In this document: positions 11,907 to 24,988 of the stretch, piece after piece
Numbering within the stretch: the stretch's first letter is position 1
How the letters are laid out: each line of letters starts with the position of its first letter
Origin: Lantana camara
Taxonomy: Eukaryota; Streptophyta; Magnoliopsida; Lamiales; Verbenaceae
Reading direction: 5' to 3'
Length of the DNA: 64,000 nt
Assembly (NCBI GenBank): GCA_037501455.1
Contig: CM074860.1
Span: 38,264,501-38,328,500, forward strand
Made by a program: the position numbers and the translations under genes
The notes under the pieces: model-generated
Seen by the model: only the letters and a program-made list of their open reading frames with translations
What the model was told of the DNA's origin: nothing
Databases searched by the model: none

Positions 11907-13221
11907 GACCAAGACACGAACTTAAGCTTTAAGGTTGTGCCCGGAGAGTATTCTAGTAGGAACAACGGCATATGCAAACCATAAATGATTTGGAAGTTCA
12001 AGCGATGGTGATAGGAAAAGAATAAAACGGTCTTAACGATGGAACCATCAAAATGAAAGTTAAATCACTATACTCAGCCTGAAGATTGCTAAGGGTTATT
12101 CATAGTACGGGGTTAGATTTCTGAAGATGATGGAATTATGAGGGAGCTTCTGTGAACTCCTATCAGTGTTGGTAAAAGTAAACCGAATCAAGCTGCCATA
12201 TACAGTACGGTGTCAATAAAGGTTTATCCAATTAAGTGTAAAAGGGGTTCGGATGACACATAACAAAGCAAATAATATTAATTCACCTGTCGTTTTTCTA
12301 TGATAACCTGAGAGAAATTGAAGGGGGGGGGGGTCATTGAAGGACTTGGATCAAACTTCAAGAATTATAAGGAATGTTTTACATTTAAGTAGGGAATTGA
12401 GTGGGCCGGAACCAAATGCTTGCCTATAGGCTTGAAGAGAATAAAGGGATAACTTGAATAAGAGTTGGGAAAGAATCCCCGAAAAGATTGGTCGGACTCT
12501 AGGAATTGATGGTTTTAACTTGATTAAGGAAGAATTCATGAAGGAGAAAACCGTGGTGGGAACGATCATGAGATAGGAATCGAACTTAGGACCTTGAAAG
12601 TAGTTGACCTTGAGTATGGTGAATTCGGGCATCGACAAGGATAGAAGATTCAAACATGTTTCATGGAAGGAATGTTTCGATGACATGTAGGATAAAGCAG
12701 AGTTCGATTGGTGGAAAGAGTTAGTCATGTCAAGGGAAGATATAGAGGTTAAGGGTGAGGAGTTAGGGAAGGAAGTAAGCACTATTCTAAGAGTTAATTG
12801 AATTCCAAGGAATCCACCAAATTGAAGAAGGTAATCAAGGTGTAAGAGTCAAAGTAGGATCAGCCGAGAGTTGTCTTCTCTTCAACCGGACACCCATATT
12901 AAGGGCATTAAAGATAAGTCAAGAGCCAAGCCAGTTTTTGGGTCACATTATACAATTGGATTATGAATTAGTCAACTTCAAATTTCTTGGCTACGGTGAA
13001 CGGTACATAAAACACTCATGGCATATGCATACATGCAATTTAATTTAATTGATTTCTTAATGCTATATACCTTGCTAATTGATCATTTTCGTTGTTCCTT
13101 GTTATGTTGTAATTGACGTTTATTACGTGTCCCTGTGTGACTTACGTGATTATTCATTATTGTAATTCTCGTTTCAAAATCTTTCCCTCTTGGTGTTTAC
13201 TCTCTGATGTAATTGTTGTTT

Positions 13222-13387
13222 GACAGACAGGCTTCTCTCATTGTTGTTTTTGGGAGACGGGGTTCTCTCATTGTTGTTTGAGAGACAGGGTCTCTCTTTG
13301 TTGCTTTTGGGAGACGGGGTTCTCTAATTTTTGTTCGAGAGATGGGGTTCTCTCCTTGTTGCTTGCGAGGGACGAGGTTCTCTCATT
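13222..13387 (+). repeat. Tandem GAGAGACGGGGTTCTCTC-type hairpin array (element D)
   Basis: Six degenerate units about 28-30 bp apart, each with a GAGAGA-like arm, a CGGGG-type loop and a TCTCTC arm, joined by T/G-rich spacers such as ATTGTTG. It lies just upstream of the 3' PPT. Equivalent arrays occur in elements H, K and L but not in the autonomous element I. Confidence 0.85.
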
Positions 13388-13430
13388 AATTATTTTTAGG
13401 CGAACAGTGAATCCGAGGACAAATTTTTTT

Positions 13431-13443
13431 AAGGGGGAGAGAT
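13431..13443 (+). other. 3' polypurine tract, element D
   Basis: AAGGGGGAGAGAT directly precedes the TGTAACG start of the 3' LTR, where plus-strand DNA synthesis is primed in LTR elements. Confidence 0.9.
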
Positions 13444-14021
13444 TGTAACGCCCCGACTTTTCGGTCGTACAGGTATGACGTATGTGTTTACCAATTTGCA
13501 TGAACTAATTGTTTATAAGTGTTTTATATATTTAATTTTATTATAAATTGTTATTATTTTATTATATTATATTTTATTTCGTTAATTAGTATATTTAATT
13601 TGATAATTAAGTGTTAATATTAATTAACTATAGCCTTAATTATATTACTAATTTTCGTTGACTTTTTATTTATTTAAAAATGGAATTTAAATTTTATTAT
13701 TTAATTTGAAATGTTATGAAATTGTTAATGTTTTGCGCATGACTGTTTTAATCGTGCTTCGTTCTTATATGATTTGATATCGAAATTTCGTGAAAATTTA
13801 TTATGTCATAGATTTATGTGTTATGAACATGTCTATATGCTCGTTTCATGTTTTCGATCTCGTTTGACATGGTAACGAATTTATTTTTAAGTTGTGGAAC
13901 CAAATCGGGGGCTAAGGGGCAATTAGAGCACCCTTGGTTCAGTATGTGATATCTTGAGCTCGGGAACTCGGATTCGAGTTCCATCACCTCCGCTGAACTC
14001 GTATTGAAGATTCAGGTTCAA

Positions 14022-14204
14022 TTTTTTCATCTCTCAGAGTTTCCCCCCACCCAATTGAGTGAAGGACTAATCTCCCGAGGTAGCTGAAGGGGCTTATTGC
14101 GGGGACCTCTCCCAACATAGTTTTTTACATCCACAAGGTTCGAACCCGAGACCTTGCTTAAGTGAACTCAAGCCCCTATCCACTTGAGCCAACTGTCCGT
14201 TGGT
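14022..14204 (-). mobile_element. tRNA-derived SINE with 12-bp target duplication
   Basis: This 183-bp insertion is absent from the 5' LTR of the same element. It is flanked by ATTCAGGTTCAA at 14010-14021 and 14205-14216. On the minus strand it starts with a tRNA-like head: an A-box-like TGGCTCAAGTGG (14191-14180) and a B-box-like GGTTCGAACC (14146-14137). It ends in a short A tail (14027-14022). These are hallmarks of a plant SINE moved by LINE machinery. It is not a functional tRNA gene, since no cloverleaf was found around the boxes. The family name is not recognised. Confidence 0.88.
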
Positions 14205-14990
14205 ATTCAGGTTCAATGGAACAAGCCTCATATTTTTCTAAGCTCGTTTCGACCTCCGAACATTAACCGAAATTTGTGACGTTCGCCTAAATGACCACCT
14301 CCCACTATTTTAACCATATCTTAACAAATACTTAACCAAATTGGGTGAAATTTGGACCCACTTAACCCTAATTTAACCCTTTATTAGCCATACATTTGAT
14401 TTCACTTTTCACTTTCAAACTAAGGCAAACAACAGGAGAAACCAAGCCCCCCTCTTGAAGCCAAGAAAACACAATTCATTTCCTCCCTCAAGAGCTCAAT
14501 ACTCTTCCATCTGTTCCCATACTTGAAAGGTAAGCTTAGAATGTTGTTCTCCATCTTCTCCTCATTCTTTTACGTGTAATTTGGGTGATTTTCTTGGAGG
14601 TTTAAGCATGTTATGGATTAATGGATGAATAGTTAGGTTAAAATTGAATTCTTGAATATCTATGCTATCATGTAATTTCGTGGTTGTTTTGTATGGATTT
14701 CGTGCATGTTTTATTGATCTTAGCTCCTGTTATTTGCTTCTCCTCATTGCCTTTGTTGCTACTGTAATTATCGGATGAAAACAGAGGATTTTTAGCAAGC
14801 TTTAAGGCATGAAAATGTTGAGTTTTCTTTCCTTCCCTTGCTGTCAGTTTTGGGTCAGTTTTATGGGAGTGTTTGTGTTGTTTTGCTGCTAAATTTGCTG
14901 CCTTGGAGTGCCTTGTGTGTTGCTGCATATTTGCGTTTTTGGAACAGGGGAACGAAGCTGCTCTGTTGCCATTTTTGGGTCTGAGTTAAT

Positions 14991-15119
14991 CTCCCCGGGC
15001 GGTGAGAATTCGGTTGAAGAAGTCGCCGGCCGGGGAATTTGCCATGAAAGCTACTGTAAAATTTTGCCCGTTCCCCGACCGGGGGAAAAATGAAAAGAAA
15101 TCTCCCCGGGAGGGGAGAT
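14991..15119. repeat. LTR palindrome cluster, CCCCGG type (element D 3' LTR)
   Basis: Copy of the 7461-7590 cluster with only small changes although the two LTRs have diverged. Confidence 0.85.
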
Positions 15120-17289
15120 GATCCGCTGCGCTTTTTAATCCGATTTTGCTTCCTTGCATGTTTAACCCAATTTCATTTTGTTTTCCATGATGTACGTGGA
15201 CTTTGCATGTAAACACAAGTTGTTGGCAGCTATGAGATTAATTAATGTTTGAATTTGAATATGGTTTAAATTGTATACATGCTGTTACATTTCATTTCCA
15301 TTTATTCCCTTTTCATTTATTGCTCATTTTGTCTTTTGTTGCATGGACTTATACGAAAGAATTTGAAATTACCATGGAATGATGTGGTTGATGAGAGATT
15401 TGCATGCATGCTATGTAATATTCATTTTTCATGCATTTGTTTCCTAGTGTTATGCATTTTGGGGCAGGTGTGGTGTACACATGTATAAATGAGTGTATAT
15501 ATATATATTATGTAATAGGTATATATTATATACTTAGGCATGTGAATGTGTAAGTGTATATATACATATGTATATTTATTATGTATATTAAGTGTTATTT
15601 AATTTATTTGAAATTTTGGAATTAATTTGTTATGTATTTCACCTTCTCACCTATTTAATTGATTTGAATGCCTTTTTTTGGCCTATTCTCTAATTGTAAA
15701 CTTGTTATCTTTGAGCTATGATTGTTATATGAAATTCTTGGATTAAATTGATAGGAAATGTGAAATTATGAACTTGAATAATTATGAACGCTTCCTTGAA
15801 CGAATGAATGGCTTGTTTATATGCATTAAATGCATTAATAGTGCACATGAACGTGTTCATGACATAAAATCATCTTTTATGCATTCATATCATGTACATA
15901 GCATTGTCGTGCGTCATATACGGTTCATTTGGAGTCCTGAGTCTCACGAGTACACTGCTTTGTCCTTTGTACAGTTTTCTCCAGGGCAGAGACTTACCGG
16001 GTTCATAGGTTACTTTCAAGCCTTCTTTTCTTCTTGGTATTGTTCGGTAAGGTGAAACAGGTGCGTTTTTCTTCTATTAGATATGAATCGACCCGATATA
16101 TCCCTTATGTGAAAGTTTTGAACCAAAATATTATAGTTATATATATATCGAGTCTTTCAAAAAGAGTCAATGATTTCCAACGTAAAGCCCTTCTTTTATG
16201 TATTCCCACCTTATGATTTTTGGCGTGGACATGATTAATCACACGGCCCCAGGGACTTAGTGCAAGTGGCGATCCGGGGAGCCAAGGGCCGACGGTGGTC
16301 CCTTGTACTAGTCCCACGATTTTGACGGTGATACCGGCCCTCGCTAGGAGATTAGCGGGGAACGGGAGCTGAGTGCCCTTGGGGGATTCATGTACCTCAT
16401 TGGCCCATGTATGGACCGGTGGTCGGGTCTTGCTAACACGTCCACCACCCGGAGGAAAAAGGTGTAAGTGTTTATGATTATGAATGATATGAATATGAAT
16501 GATTATAATTTTGAACGAATATGTATGAATGTGCATGATCGCTAATATAAAGATTGAATTGATATGCACACACGAGGAGTAGGTTGGAGATATTCGCCCA
16601 CCCGCCAGGGCTCACGTATTGACCGCATGAATGATTATGATTATGAATAATGAAATTGAAGGTTGTAATCTCGAGCGTTGTTTTCTTCGTTTTCACCCAC
16701 TTGGGAAATATCTCAAAAACCTCACACGAGATTATAACTTGCATGCGTGAGTGTTTAAATTCTGCGATAATATTATATTATGCCCTATTTTATACCCACC
16801 AGTCTCCTATAGACTGAACCCGGCTTTGTTTTCAGTGCTTTTGCAGGTTTTGGAGTGCTAGGCGGGAAGTCGAGTCTATCGAGTCTCTTGATCGAGTTGA
16901 AGTCTATTCATATGCATTTTATAAAGTGAATAAGTTATAGATTCACGTACGAATTGTTATGATTATATGATATTGATACGCGACAAGCTTCTAGGGATAA
17001 TAGAACCCGTAAATTTGTGATTTATGATTTGTGTTTTAATTTCCGGGATTAGGTACTCATGTTAGTGATCTTTTCCGATAAACCTCATGATTGATCATAT
17101 GTTCTGCTTCCGCACTCGCATTTAATTCTTGAGCTTGTTTATTTTGTTTCGAGGTTCTAGCTCCTGCCTAGCCTAGTGTGTGAGTGGGTCCTCGTTCGGC
17201 GTGATTCGACTCATTTATGGACTCTCCATTTCATACGCGGGTCGGGTCTCGGTGCGGGGGATGTGGGGCCTTCCGTTGGGGGCGCTACA

Positions 17290-18141
17290 AATATCGTTCA
17301 AAATACTAATCGAAAGTGTGATTAATACATGTGAATAAGAAGTAATTATTAATTAAATAACTACTATTAGCTTACTCTTTTTACCAATAACACATACAAT
17401 CATCAGTTTGTAGTTAAAGTGATTAAATTATTATAATTTTTTAATTTAAAAATAATAAGAACGGCAAATTCCAAGGGATTTCCGAGGGAATTTCCATTTT
17501 CCCTCCGAAATCCCTTGGAATTTGATATAAAATAAATTTAAAAAAGAGAAAAAAAATCATGTTTTTAAACATTCAATTTAATAACATAAAATTTTGTTAA
17601 TTAATAAATTAAATAAGAAAAAGTTGATGTTTTTAGAAATATATAAAGGCGTAATTCGATTTTAATTTAAAAGAACACGGACATCTACATTGATACCGTT
17701 CAAAATACTAATCGGAAGTTTGATTAATATGTGTGTATAAGAAGCCATTATTAATTAAATAACTACTATTACTTACTCTTTTCACCAATAACACATATAA
17801 TCGTCATGTTTGTAGTTAAAGTGATTAAATTATTATAATTTTTTTTAATTTAAAAATAATAAGAATAGCAAATTCCAAAGGATTTGCGAGGGAGTTTCCA
17901 TTTTCCCTCGAAAATCCCTTGTAATTTGACATAAAATAAATTAAAAAAAGAGAAAAAAATCGTATTTTTAAAGATTTAATTTAATAACAAAATTTTTTGT
18001 TAATAAATAAATTAAATAAGAAAAAGTTGATGTTTCAGAAATATATAAAGGCGTAATTCGATTTTAATTTAACAGAACACGAGCATCTACATTGATATCG
18101 TTGAAAATACTAATCGGAAGTTTGATTAATACATTTGTATA
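17290..18141. repeat. AT-rich ~400-bp tandem array, segment 2
   Basis: Continues the array after element D. Anchors TATATAAAGGC at 17640 and 18042. Removing D and one TSD restores a 402-bp spacing from the anchor at 6039. 17290-17294 is the right TSD of D and 18137-18141 (GTATA) the left TSD of the solo LTR. Confidence 0.88.
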
Positions 18142-20785
18142 TATAACGCCCCAAGTTCTAGACGTCCAGGTACGCACGTCACACGTGTGATTTTTGAGAG
18201 TTAGGATTTATTTTAATTCTTTTGCCAATTAAATTCCTATATTTTATGGTAAATGATATGAATTATATTTCAATGTGTCTACGTGAAAATATGTGAAATA
18301 CTTCTTAACTTGAGAATTATTATACATATTCAATTCAATTGTTACATGAATTAAGTGTCCAACTTGTTCTAATTGCTTAATTGTCCTTATGTGATAATTC
18401 TTTTAAATTCGAGGACCAAATTGCATAAATAATTCTTGGACCAAAATGAATGAAATTGTAGGAATGAAACTGGATTGCATGATTTATACTTTGGAGGGAC
18501 TAAATTGCAATTTATGGACTTTCATTAAAACCAAAGAGATGAATCACGTAATATATTTCTTCATTCTTCTTCCATCTTCATTCCATTTCATATCATTTAA
18601 CCATCTTCATCTCTCTCGGTCCAAACTCAAAGAAGAAGAGAAAAGTGGGAATTCACCTTTATCATCATCACCAAGCTATCTTTCATCAAATTAATTACTT
18701 TAAAGCTTGAAGCTTCATCATCTTCACCATCTCTCATCTCTTTCTTTCAAGGTAGGCACGAATATATGATTTCTTGAAATCTATATATAAAGCTAGGGTT
18801 ATGATTTATGGGTAATAACTTGATTATTTGTGGTTAGAAATATAAATACATGCTTCCAACATGATTTTGGTGGTTGAATTTTTGAAATTATGGAATTATA
18901 TGATGAGTTGATATAGGAGCTTGAAGTTGGTGATTAGGATGATCTAGCCATGATATGAGTGTTTATATTAAGCTATATTGTATCTTAAACATGTATAGGT
19001 ATTTCCTTTCATGAATTATAGCATATGGGATTGAATTATAAGTGTTTATGGAGATTTGGTGTTGGATTCGTGCCTCCCCTGTTTTCTGCTCTGTTCTCTG
19101 TATCTTCTACGTAATGGGAACGGCCCTTCCAGTTCCCTTTGTATTTGGGGAACGGCCGTTCCCATGTTTTGAAATATGTGTATGTCGGCGAGAACGGGAA
19201 CGACCGTTCCCACTTTGGCTTATAGCCGGAAACGGCGGTTCCCATTTTCGGGGAGCCGTTTCCGGGAGCTGGGAACGGCCCTTCCCATTTTGAACTAAGG
19301 GATGGAACGGCCGTTCCCAGGTCACTGGAGAGGCAGAAACATTCTGCATAAATTCCAATTTTCCATTTCCTTTTCTTTACCTTTAATTGATCCCAACATG
19401 TTATTATATGATCAATTACATGTCATAACATGATATTTATGTGCTACATTGTTCATTGCACGTTATCTCGTTATGTGATCATGTCGTGCGTCATATTTGG
19501 TACCATTATGGAGTCATGTCTCACGAGTGCACAAATGTTTTCGTTTCTTATCCAGTTCTTCTCCAGGACGGAGATTACTAATCATGAGCACGTTCACGCA
19601 TCCTTGAGTCGTCGTGTCGCCTATCAGGTGAGGTTTAATTTCTAGTTATATAGAACCTATATAACACTTACGTGAGATTTCAGCCCAAAAGGTATTTATA
19701 TCTGTAATTTCCATGATATTACTCATGATTACAAGCAAGCCATGTTCATGAAAAACAAGCAAGCCATGTATCATGCATGTTTTGGCGAGTAAGCATGATT
19801 GTTCACTTTGGGCCCGAGGGTTAGTGTATGAGCCAGCCGGGAAAGCATAAGGCTGACGGGTAACTCTACACTCCCCTCATCATGTGGGATCACCCCTGAA
19901 TCCACCAGGAGATTTAGTGGAGGAAGGAGTTCCGTGCGTGGGAGTCATGTTCCTGACGTACAACATGTCGTGGATGGTGAAGGCTCGTAACCTTCCCATC
20001 ATTGGAGGGAGAAGGAGACTGGGGTCGGGTGCGGCACCGCGGGCTGTCCTCGGGTTATTGCATTGATTTCATTTATTGATTGTACTGATTGAATACACTA
20101 CTGCACTACCGCACTGTAACTGAATTGTATGATCACCTGTTAAATAATAAAGCAAGCACGTATTGTTCACTATTGGTGTAAGGTTGGAGATTTGCCCTCA
20201 CTCGCCGGGCCACGTATTGCATGAAAGTGAATGAAATAAAGTGTTAAATTGAATAGTTGTACTCTCGGGCGAAGGATATTATATTCTTGAACTTATATTA
20301 TTTTCCTTTCTAAAGCTTTACCCGAGAATATAACTTGCATGTTATGTGCGCTAATATTTATTTATACCCCTCACTCAGTCTTCATAGACTGACGCCTCCA
20401 CCTTTCAGGTTCGTGCAGGTACATGCTAGGCGGGAGTCGAGTCAAGTCCAGTCTTGGTAGTCGAGTCATGCATGGTTCATTTATTTATTGTTGCATATGA
20501 TTTATCGTTATTGTTAGCTATTATGTATTTTAGAAATGATAATGTATTGATAGTGAAGATACAATGCTTTCGTGGTTTGAATTGATATTGAACATATTAT
20601 GCTTCCGCTTTATTTTGACGCATGATGAATTAATTATGTGGTTTGGGGGTTAGTCCAGCCTAGCTAGTGTCATTTTTTTATTGTCTCCCGTTCACTATAG
20701 TTTAGTTCATGTATGGGTTGTCCATCTCATATGTGGATTGAGCTATAGTGCGGGGATGTGGCATCTTTACGCTTCGGGTGCTACA
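18142..20785 (+). mobile_element. Solo LTR (element E), 2644 bp, TSD GTATA
   Basis: Begins TATAACGCCCC (the usual TGTAACG with G changed to A), ends GGGTGCTACA, and is flanked by GTATA at 18137-18141 and 20786-20790. No interior or second LTR is present, so it is a product of LTR-LTR recombination. Landmarks: CT-rich leader ending TTTCAAG|GTAGG at 18752; six palindromes 19115-19318; acceptor TTTCTTATCCAG ending 19555; exon-like block 19556-19627 ending ATCAG|GTGAGG; hairpin 1 (20256-20269 with 20321-20334); hairpin 2 (20375-20392); acceptor CCTTTCAG ending 20408. Confidence 0.93.
19115..19318. repeat. LTR palindrome cluster, GGGAACGGCCGTTCCC type (6 copies, element E)
   Basis: Copies at 19115-19131, 19147-19163, 19196-19211, 19228-19243, 19271-19286 and 19304-19318. 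Variation is concentrated in the centre (GGCCC, GACCG, GGCGG) while the GGGAA and TTCCC arms are mostly kept. Confidence 0.93.
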
Positions 20786-23048
20786 GTATAAGAAGAAATT
20801 GTTAATTAAATAACTACCAATAGCTTACTATTTTCACCAATAATACATATAATCGTCATGGTTTTAATTAAAATGAATAAATGATTATAATTCTTTAATT
20901 TAAAAATAATAAGAATGGCAAATTTCGAGGGAATTTTCATTTTCCCTCAGAATTCCCTCGAAAATTGAAATAAAATAAATTAAAAAAAGAGAAAAAAATT
21001 ATGTTTTTAAAGATTCAATTTAATAACATAAAATTTTGTTAATTAATAAATTAAATAAGAAAACGTTGATGTTTTAGAAATATATAAAGGCGAAATTCAA
21101 TTTTAATTTAAAATAACACGAACATCTACATTGATATTGTTCAAAGTACTAATTGGAAGTTTGATTAATACGTGTGTATAAGAAGCAATTATTAATTAAA
21201 TAACTACCAGTAGCTTACTCTTTTTACCATTAATACATATAATTGTCATGGTTGTAGTTAAAGTGAACAAATGATTTTAATTCTTTAATTTAAAAATAAT
21301 AAAAATGGAAAATTCCAAGGGAATTTTCGTTTTCCCTCAGAATTCCCTCGAAAGTCCCTCGGAATTTAACATAAAATAAATTAAAAAAGAGAAAAAAAAT
21401 CGTGTTTTTAAAGATTCAATTTAATAACATAAAATTTTATTAATTAATAAATGAAGTAAGAAAAACTTGATGTTTTAGAAATATATAAAGGCGAATTCCA
21501 TTTTAATTTAAAAGAACACAAATATTTACATTGATATCGTTAAAAATACTAATCGGATGTGTGATTAATAAATGTGAATAAAAAGTAATTATTAATTAAA
21601 TAACTACCATTAGCTTACTTGTTTCACCAATAATACATATAATCGTAATGGTTGTAGTTAAAGTGAATAAATGATTACAATTCTTTAATTTAATAATAAT
21701 AAGAATGGTAAATTCTGAGGGAATTTCGAGGGATTTCCGAGGGAATTTTTCCTCGGAATTTGACATAAAAAAATTAAAAAAAAGAGAAAAAAAATCGTGT
21801 TTTCAAAGATTCAATTTAATAACATAAAATTCTGTTAATTAATAAATTAAATAAGAAAAACTTGATGTTTTAGAAATATATAAAGGTGAATTTCGATTTT
21901 AATTTAAAAGAACACGAACATCTACATTAATATCGTTCAAAATACTAATCGGAAGTGTGATTAATACGTGTGAATAAGAAGTAATTATTAATTAAATAAC
22001 TACTATTAGCTTACTCTTTTTACCAATAACACATATCATCGTCGTGTTTGTAGTAAAGTGATTAAATTATTATAATTTTCTAATTTAAAAATAATAAGAA
22101 TGGTAAATTCCAAGGGAATTCCGAGGGATTTCCCAGGGAATTTCCATTTTCCCTCCGAAATCCCTTGGAATTTGACATAAAATAAATTTAAAAAAGAGAA
22201 AAAAAATCATGTTTTTAAAGATTCAATTTAATAACATAAAATTTTGTTAATTAATAAATTAAATAAGAAAAAGTTGGTGTTTTACAAATATATAAAGGCC
22301 TAATTCGATTTTAATTTAAAAGAACACGAACATCTACATTGATATCGTTCAAAATACTAATCGGAAGTTTGATTAATATGTGTGTATAAGAAGCAATTAT
22401 TAATTAAATAACTACTATTACTTACTCTTTTCACCAATAACACATATAATCGTCATGTTTGTAGTTAAAGTGATTAAATTATTATAATTTTTTAATTTAA
22501 AAATAATAAGAATGGTAAATTCCAAGGGATTTGCGAGGGAATTTCCATTTTCCCTCGAAAATCCCTTGGAATTTGACATAAAATAAATTAAAAAAAGAGA
22601 AAAAAAATCGTGTTTTTAAAGATTCAATTTAATAACAAAAAATTTTGTTAATAAATGAATTAAATAAGAAAAAGTTGATGTTTTAGAAATATATAAAGGC
22701 ATAATTCGATTTTAATTTAAAAGAACACGAGCATTTACATTCATATCGTTGAAAATACTAATCGGAAGTTTGATTAATACATTTGTATAAGAAGAAATTA
22801 TTAATTAAATAACTACCAATAGCTTACTATTTTCACCAATAATACATATAATCGTCATGGGTGTAGTTAAAGTGAATAAATGATTATAATTCTTTAATTT
22901 AAAAATATTAAGAATGGCAAATTACGAGGGAATTCTGAGGTATTTCCGAGGGAATTTCCATTTTCCCTCAGAATTCCCTCCGAAATCCCTTGGAATTTGA
23001 CGTAAAATAAATTTAAAAAAAGAGGGAAAAAATAGTGTTTTTAAAGAT
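20786..23048. repeat. AT-rich ~400-bp tandem array, segment 3
   Basis: Anchors TATATAAAGGC or close variants at 21081, 21482, 21877, 22289 and 22690, spaced 395-412 bp. Each unit contains facing GAGGGAATTTCC and TTTCCCTC-type sequences that can pair, long A/T stretches, and a conserved GAACACGAACATCTACATTG segment. Array polarity is constant across all three segments. It is cut at 23049 by element F. No coding potential is seen. Confidence 0.9.
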
Positions 23049-24988
23049 TGTGGCGCCCTTGCCACATCCCGCACTGAGAAATAACCCAAGTGTTAGCTTT
23101 GGGCCTTCACTCGAGATTTTTCCCTGCCAACGGCGACGAACAAACAAACACAAGCATAGCGGAAGCATAAAACAAAGCCAATCAACATCAAACATCAAAT
23201 ATAATTACAAGGCCGATATGGCCGACGACAAACGACAAACGACAACCGTATTAGGTATAGGTACATAGACTGTACATACTGAGTTTTCCACAAAGGAGAT
23301 ATTCCAAAACAGTAACTCCGAAACAAACTATCTAAACGGCACCTTACGACCTAGACCAACATGCCGCATAGTGACACCTACCTGAAGCCAAAACCAGAAA
23401 ACAAGGGACGTTAGTCAAAATGACCAAGTGAGAGGGTTATACATATATATGAACAAGAGCAAAATTTTGGTTCACACTTTTACTCTTTTCAAAACACGAT
23501 CAAAACGTATATGAAAGAATATCTTTCAGTTTGAACGAAACACTTGTGAACCAATAATCAAAACGAACGATCAATCACAATAACCCGGCGAGTACGGGTA
23601 AGTTCTCCAACCTTTCACACCCTGAAAATAAGAAACACAAAACATAAACCAGCCTTCTCCCTCCAATTGTTAGTCGAGGTGCCCCCCAACCAACCACACG
23701 ATCACACAGATAGGGGTAATATGCCCTGGTACCACTAACCTCACTCTATACGTAACGCAGTCACCCTCCGGCTACGCCCCGTATAGAGCTTCACAGAAGT
23801 ACGTAGCAAGATCAACCTTTGGCGCACACCTCCGGGCTTCACCCACTAGATACTCCGGGCCCATATTCCCCAAGGGCGTCACCAAAGGTTCTATAATTCG
23901 ATCACAACTCGCATTTTAAAACATTTTCACACTTTCAAACACTTTCTTTCTCTTAACCATTTCACAGTTCAAAATCAAACTTTGCGTTCACTCACACGTA
24001 CCATTTTTATAAGGACATATGATTTTTCAATAAAATACTAAAATATTACAAAACAACTAATAATATATATAGTGTCAACGGGTCAAAATCAAACTCAATA
24101 AATAAGGGTTGAGTTTTAAGAATATATATATTTACATAGTATATGTTTTGGCCCCAGTTGAAAACATTTTAATCCTCACCTTAAGATCTTCACAAGGCTA
24201 CAAAAGAAAGACAAGACCAACATGGTTAGGGCTCCTCCCTAGGAACACATGTGACACGTATAACTTCAAATTATAACTCGACTGACACACATGACTAACT
24301 CGTACGGCTATTACATAGACCACACTAAGGTTAATTAGGCATTTAAACAATTTGATCAAATACAAAACAAAATTTAAATAACAGAATAATTCATTTAATA
24401 TCTGCATTTAAATCAAGAATATCATAAATTTTATTCATAATAGCATTTCAAGCTATTAATTAAATGTACATAGAGAGATATTTATAATTTACTATTGTAG
24501 TCAGCTAATTATGGTTGCAATTTAAAAATTGTTCATAATATTATACTATTATTAAGTCCTAAAATATACAGTGATCTTATTTGCTCCCTTTATCTCCAAA
24601 ATACATAGAGAACTAGTTTTTATTTCTCTTTAACATTTAAAGGTTTACCGCGCTACTGTGTATAGCTATTAACATCATAAGTTGAGGTTCGTTAACAATT
24701 TATTTCTCAAACTAATCAAGACAATTTAGATCTTCTTATCGATTTGGTTGACGACTAACAATACATGCATATATATATATAGCTAATTAATTATACATGA
24801 ATTCGTATGATAAATTTTTATTGAAAAAAAAAAACAAAATAATAGATCCTATCATATCATGATATTTTCCAATCAACCACATCATAACCAATACTTAGAA
24901 AGAGATTCACATCTAACACCATAAAGTTGGCGATACACAAAAGCACATCAACAGTTTTGTTACATAGAGAATTAGTTCTTATTTCTAG

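Larger units (their letters stand above)
9812..13430 (+). mobile_element. Internal region of element D, no pol genes
   Basis: This 3.6-kb stretch has no intact coding region. In order it holds a coiled-coil-like remnant (10862-10993), a GACAGGTT...CATGTGCACCATGCAT segment near 11370, a second PPT-like tract (11891-11906), a G run near 12325, a GGTGAACGGTAC...GCATACATGCAATTT segment near 12990, and a hairpin repeat array (13222-13387). The same order recurs in element L (59022-61176). A 108-codon + frame at 10354-10680 has no recognised motif. Confidence 0.8.
6096..17289 (+). mobile_element. Complete non-autonomous LTR retrotransposon (element D), TSD AATAT
   Basis: Two long LTRs (6096-9790 and 13444-17289) flank a 3653-bp interior with a PBS and a PPT at the expected ends. 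A five-base duplication AATAT stands at 6091-6095 and 17290-17294, and the uninterrupted target is visible in a sister monomer near 21930. The interior has no protease, RT, RNase H or integrase motifs, so movement must have used enzymes in trans. The LTRs differ by scattered substitutions, a TA-repeat length change and a SINE insertion, so this copy is older than elements I and K. Confidence 0.93.
13444..17289 (+). mobile_element. 3' LTR of element D (3846 bp, with SINE inserted)
   Basis: Same layout as the 5' LTR. Landmarks: donor GAAAG|GTAAGC at 14530; palindrome cluster 14991-15119; acceptor ending 15974; exon-like block 15975-16060; hairpin 1 (16662-16673 with 16727-16738); hairpin 2 (16800-16815); last acceptor ending 16846. 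It is longer than the 5' LTR mainly because of the SINE at 14022-14204. Ends GGGCGCTACA followed by TSD AATAT. Confidence 0.92.

Noticed and set aside
12351..12782. 143-codon minus frame in the interior of element D
   Set aside because: Opposite to the element's sense strand, no motif, and no matching frame in the equivalent part of element L.
14131..14204. Possible tRNA gene from A- and B-box motifs
   Set aside because: The boxes belong to a SINE with A tail and 12-bp target duplication; no cloverleaf seen.
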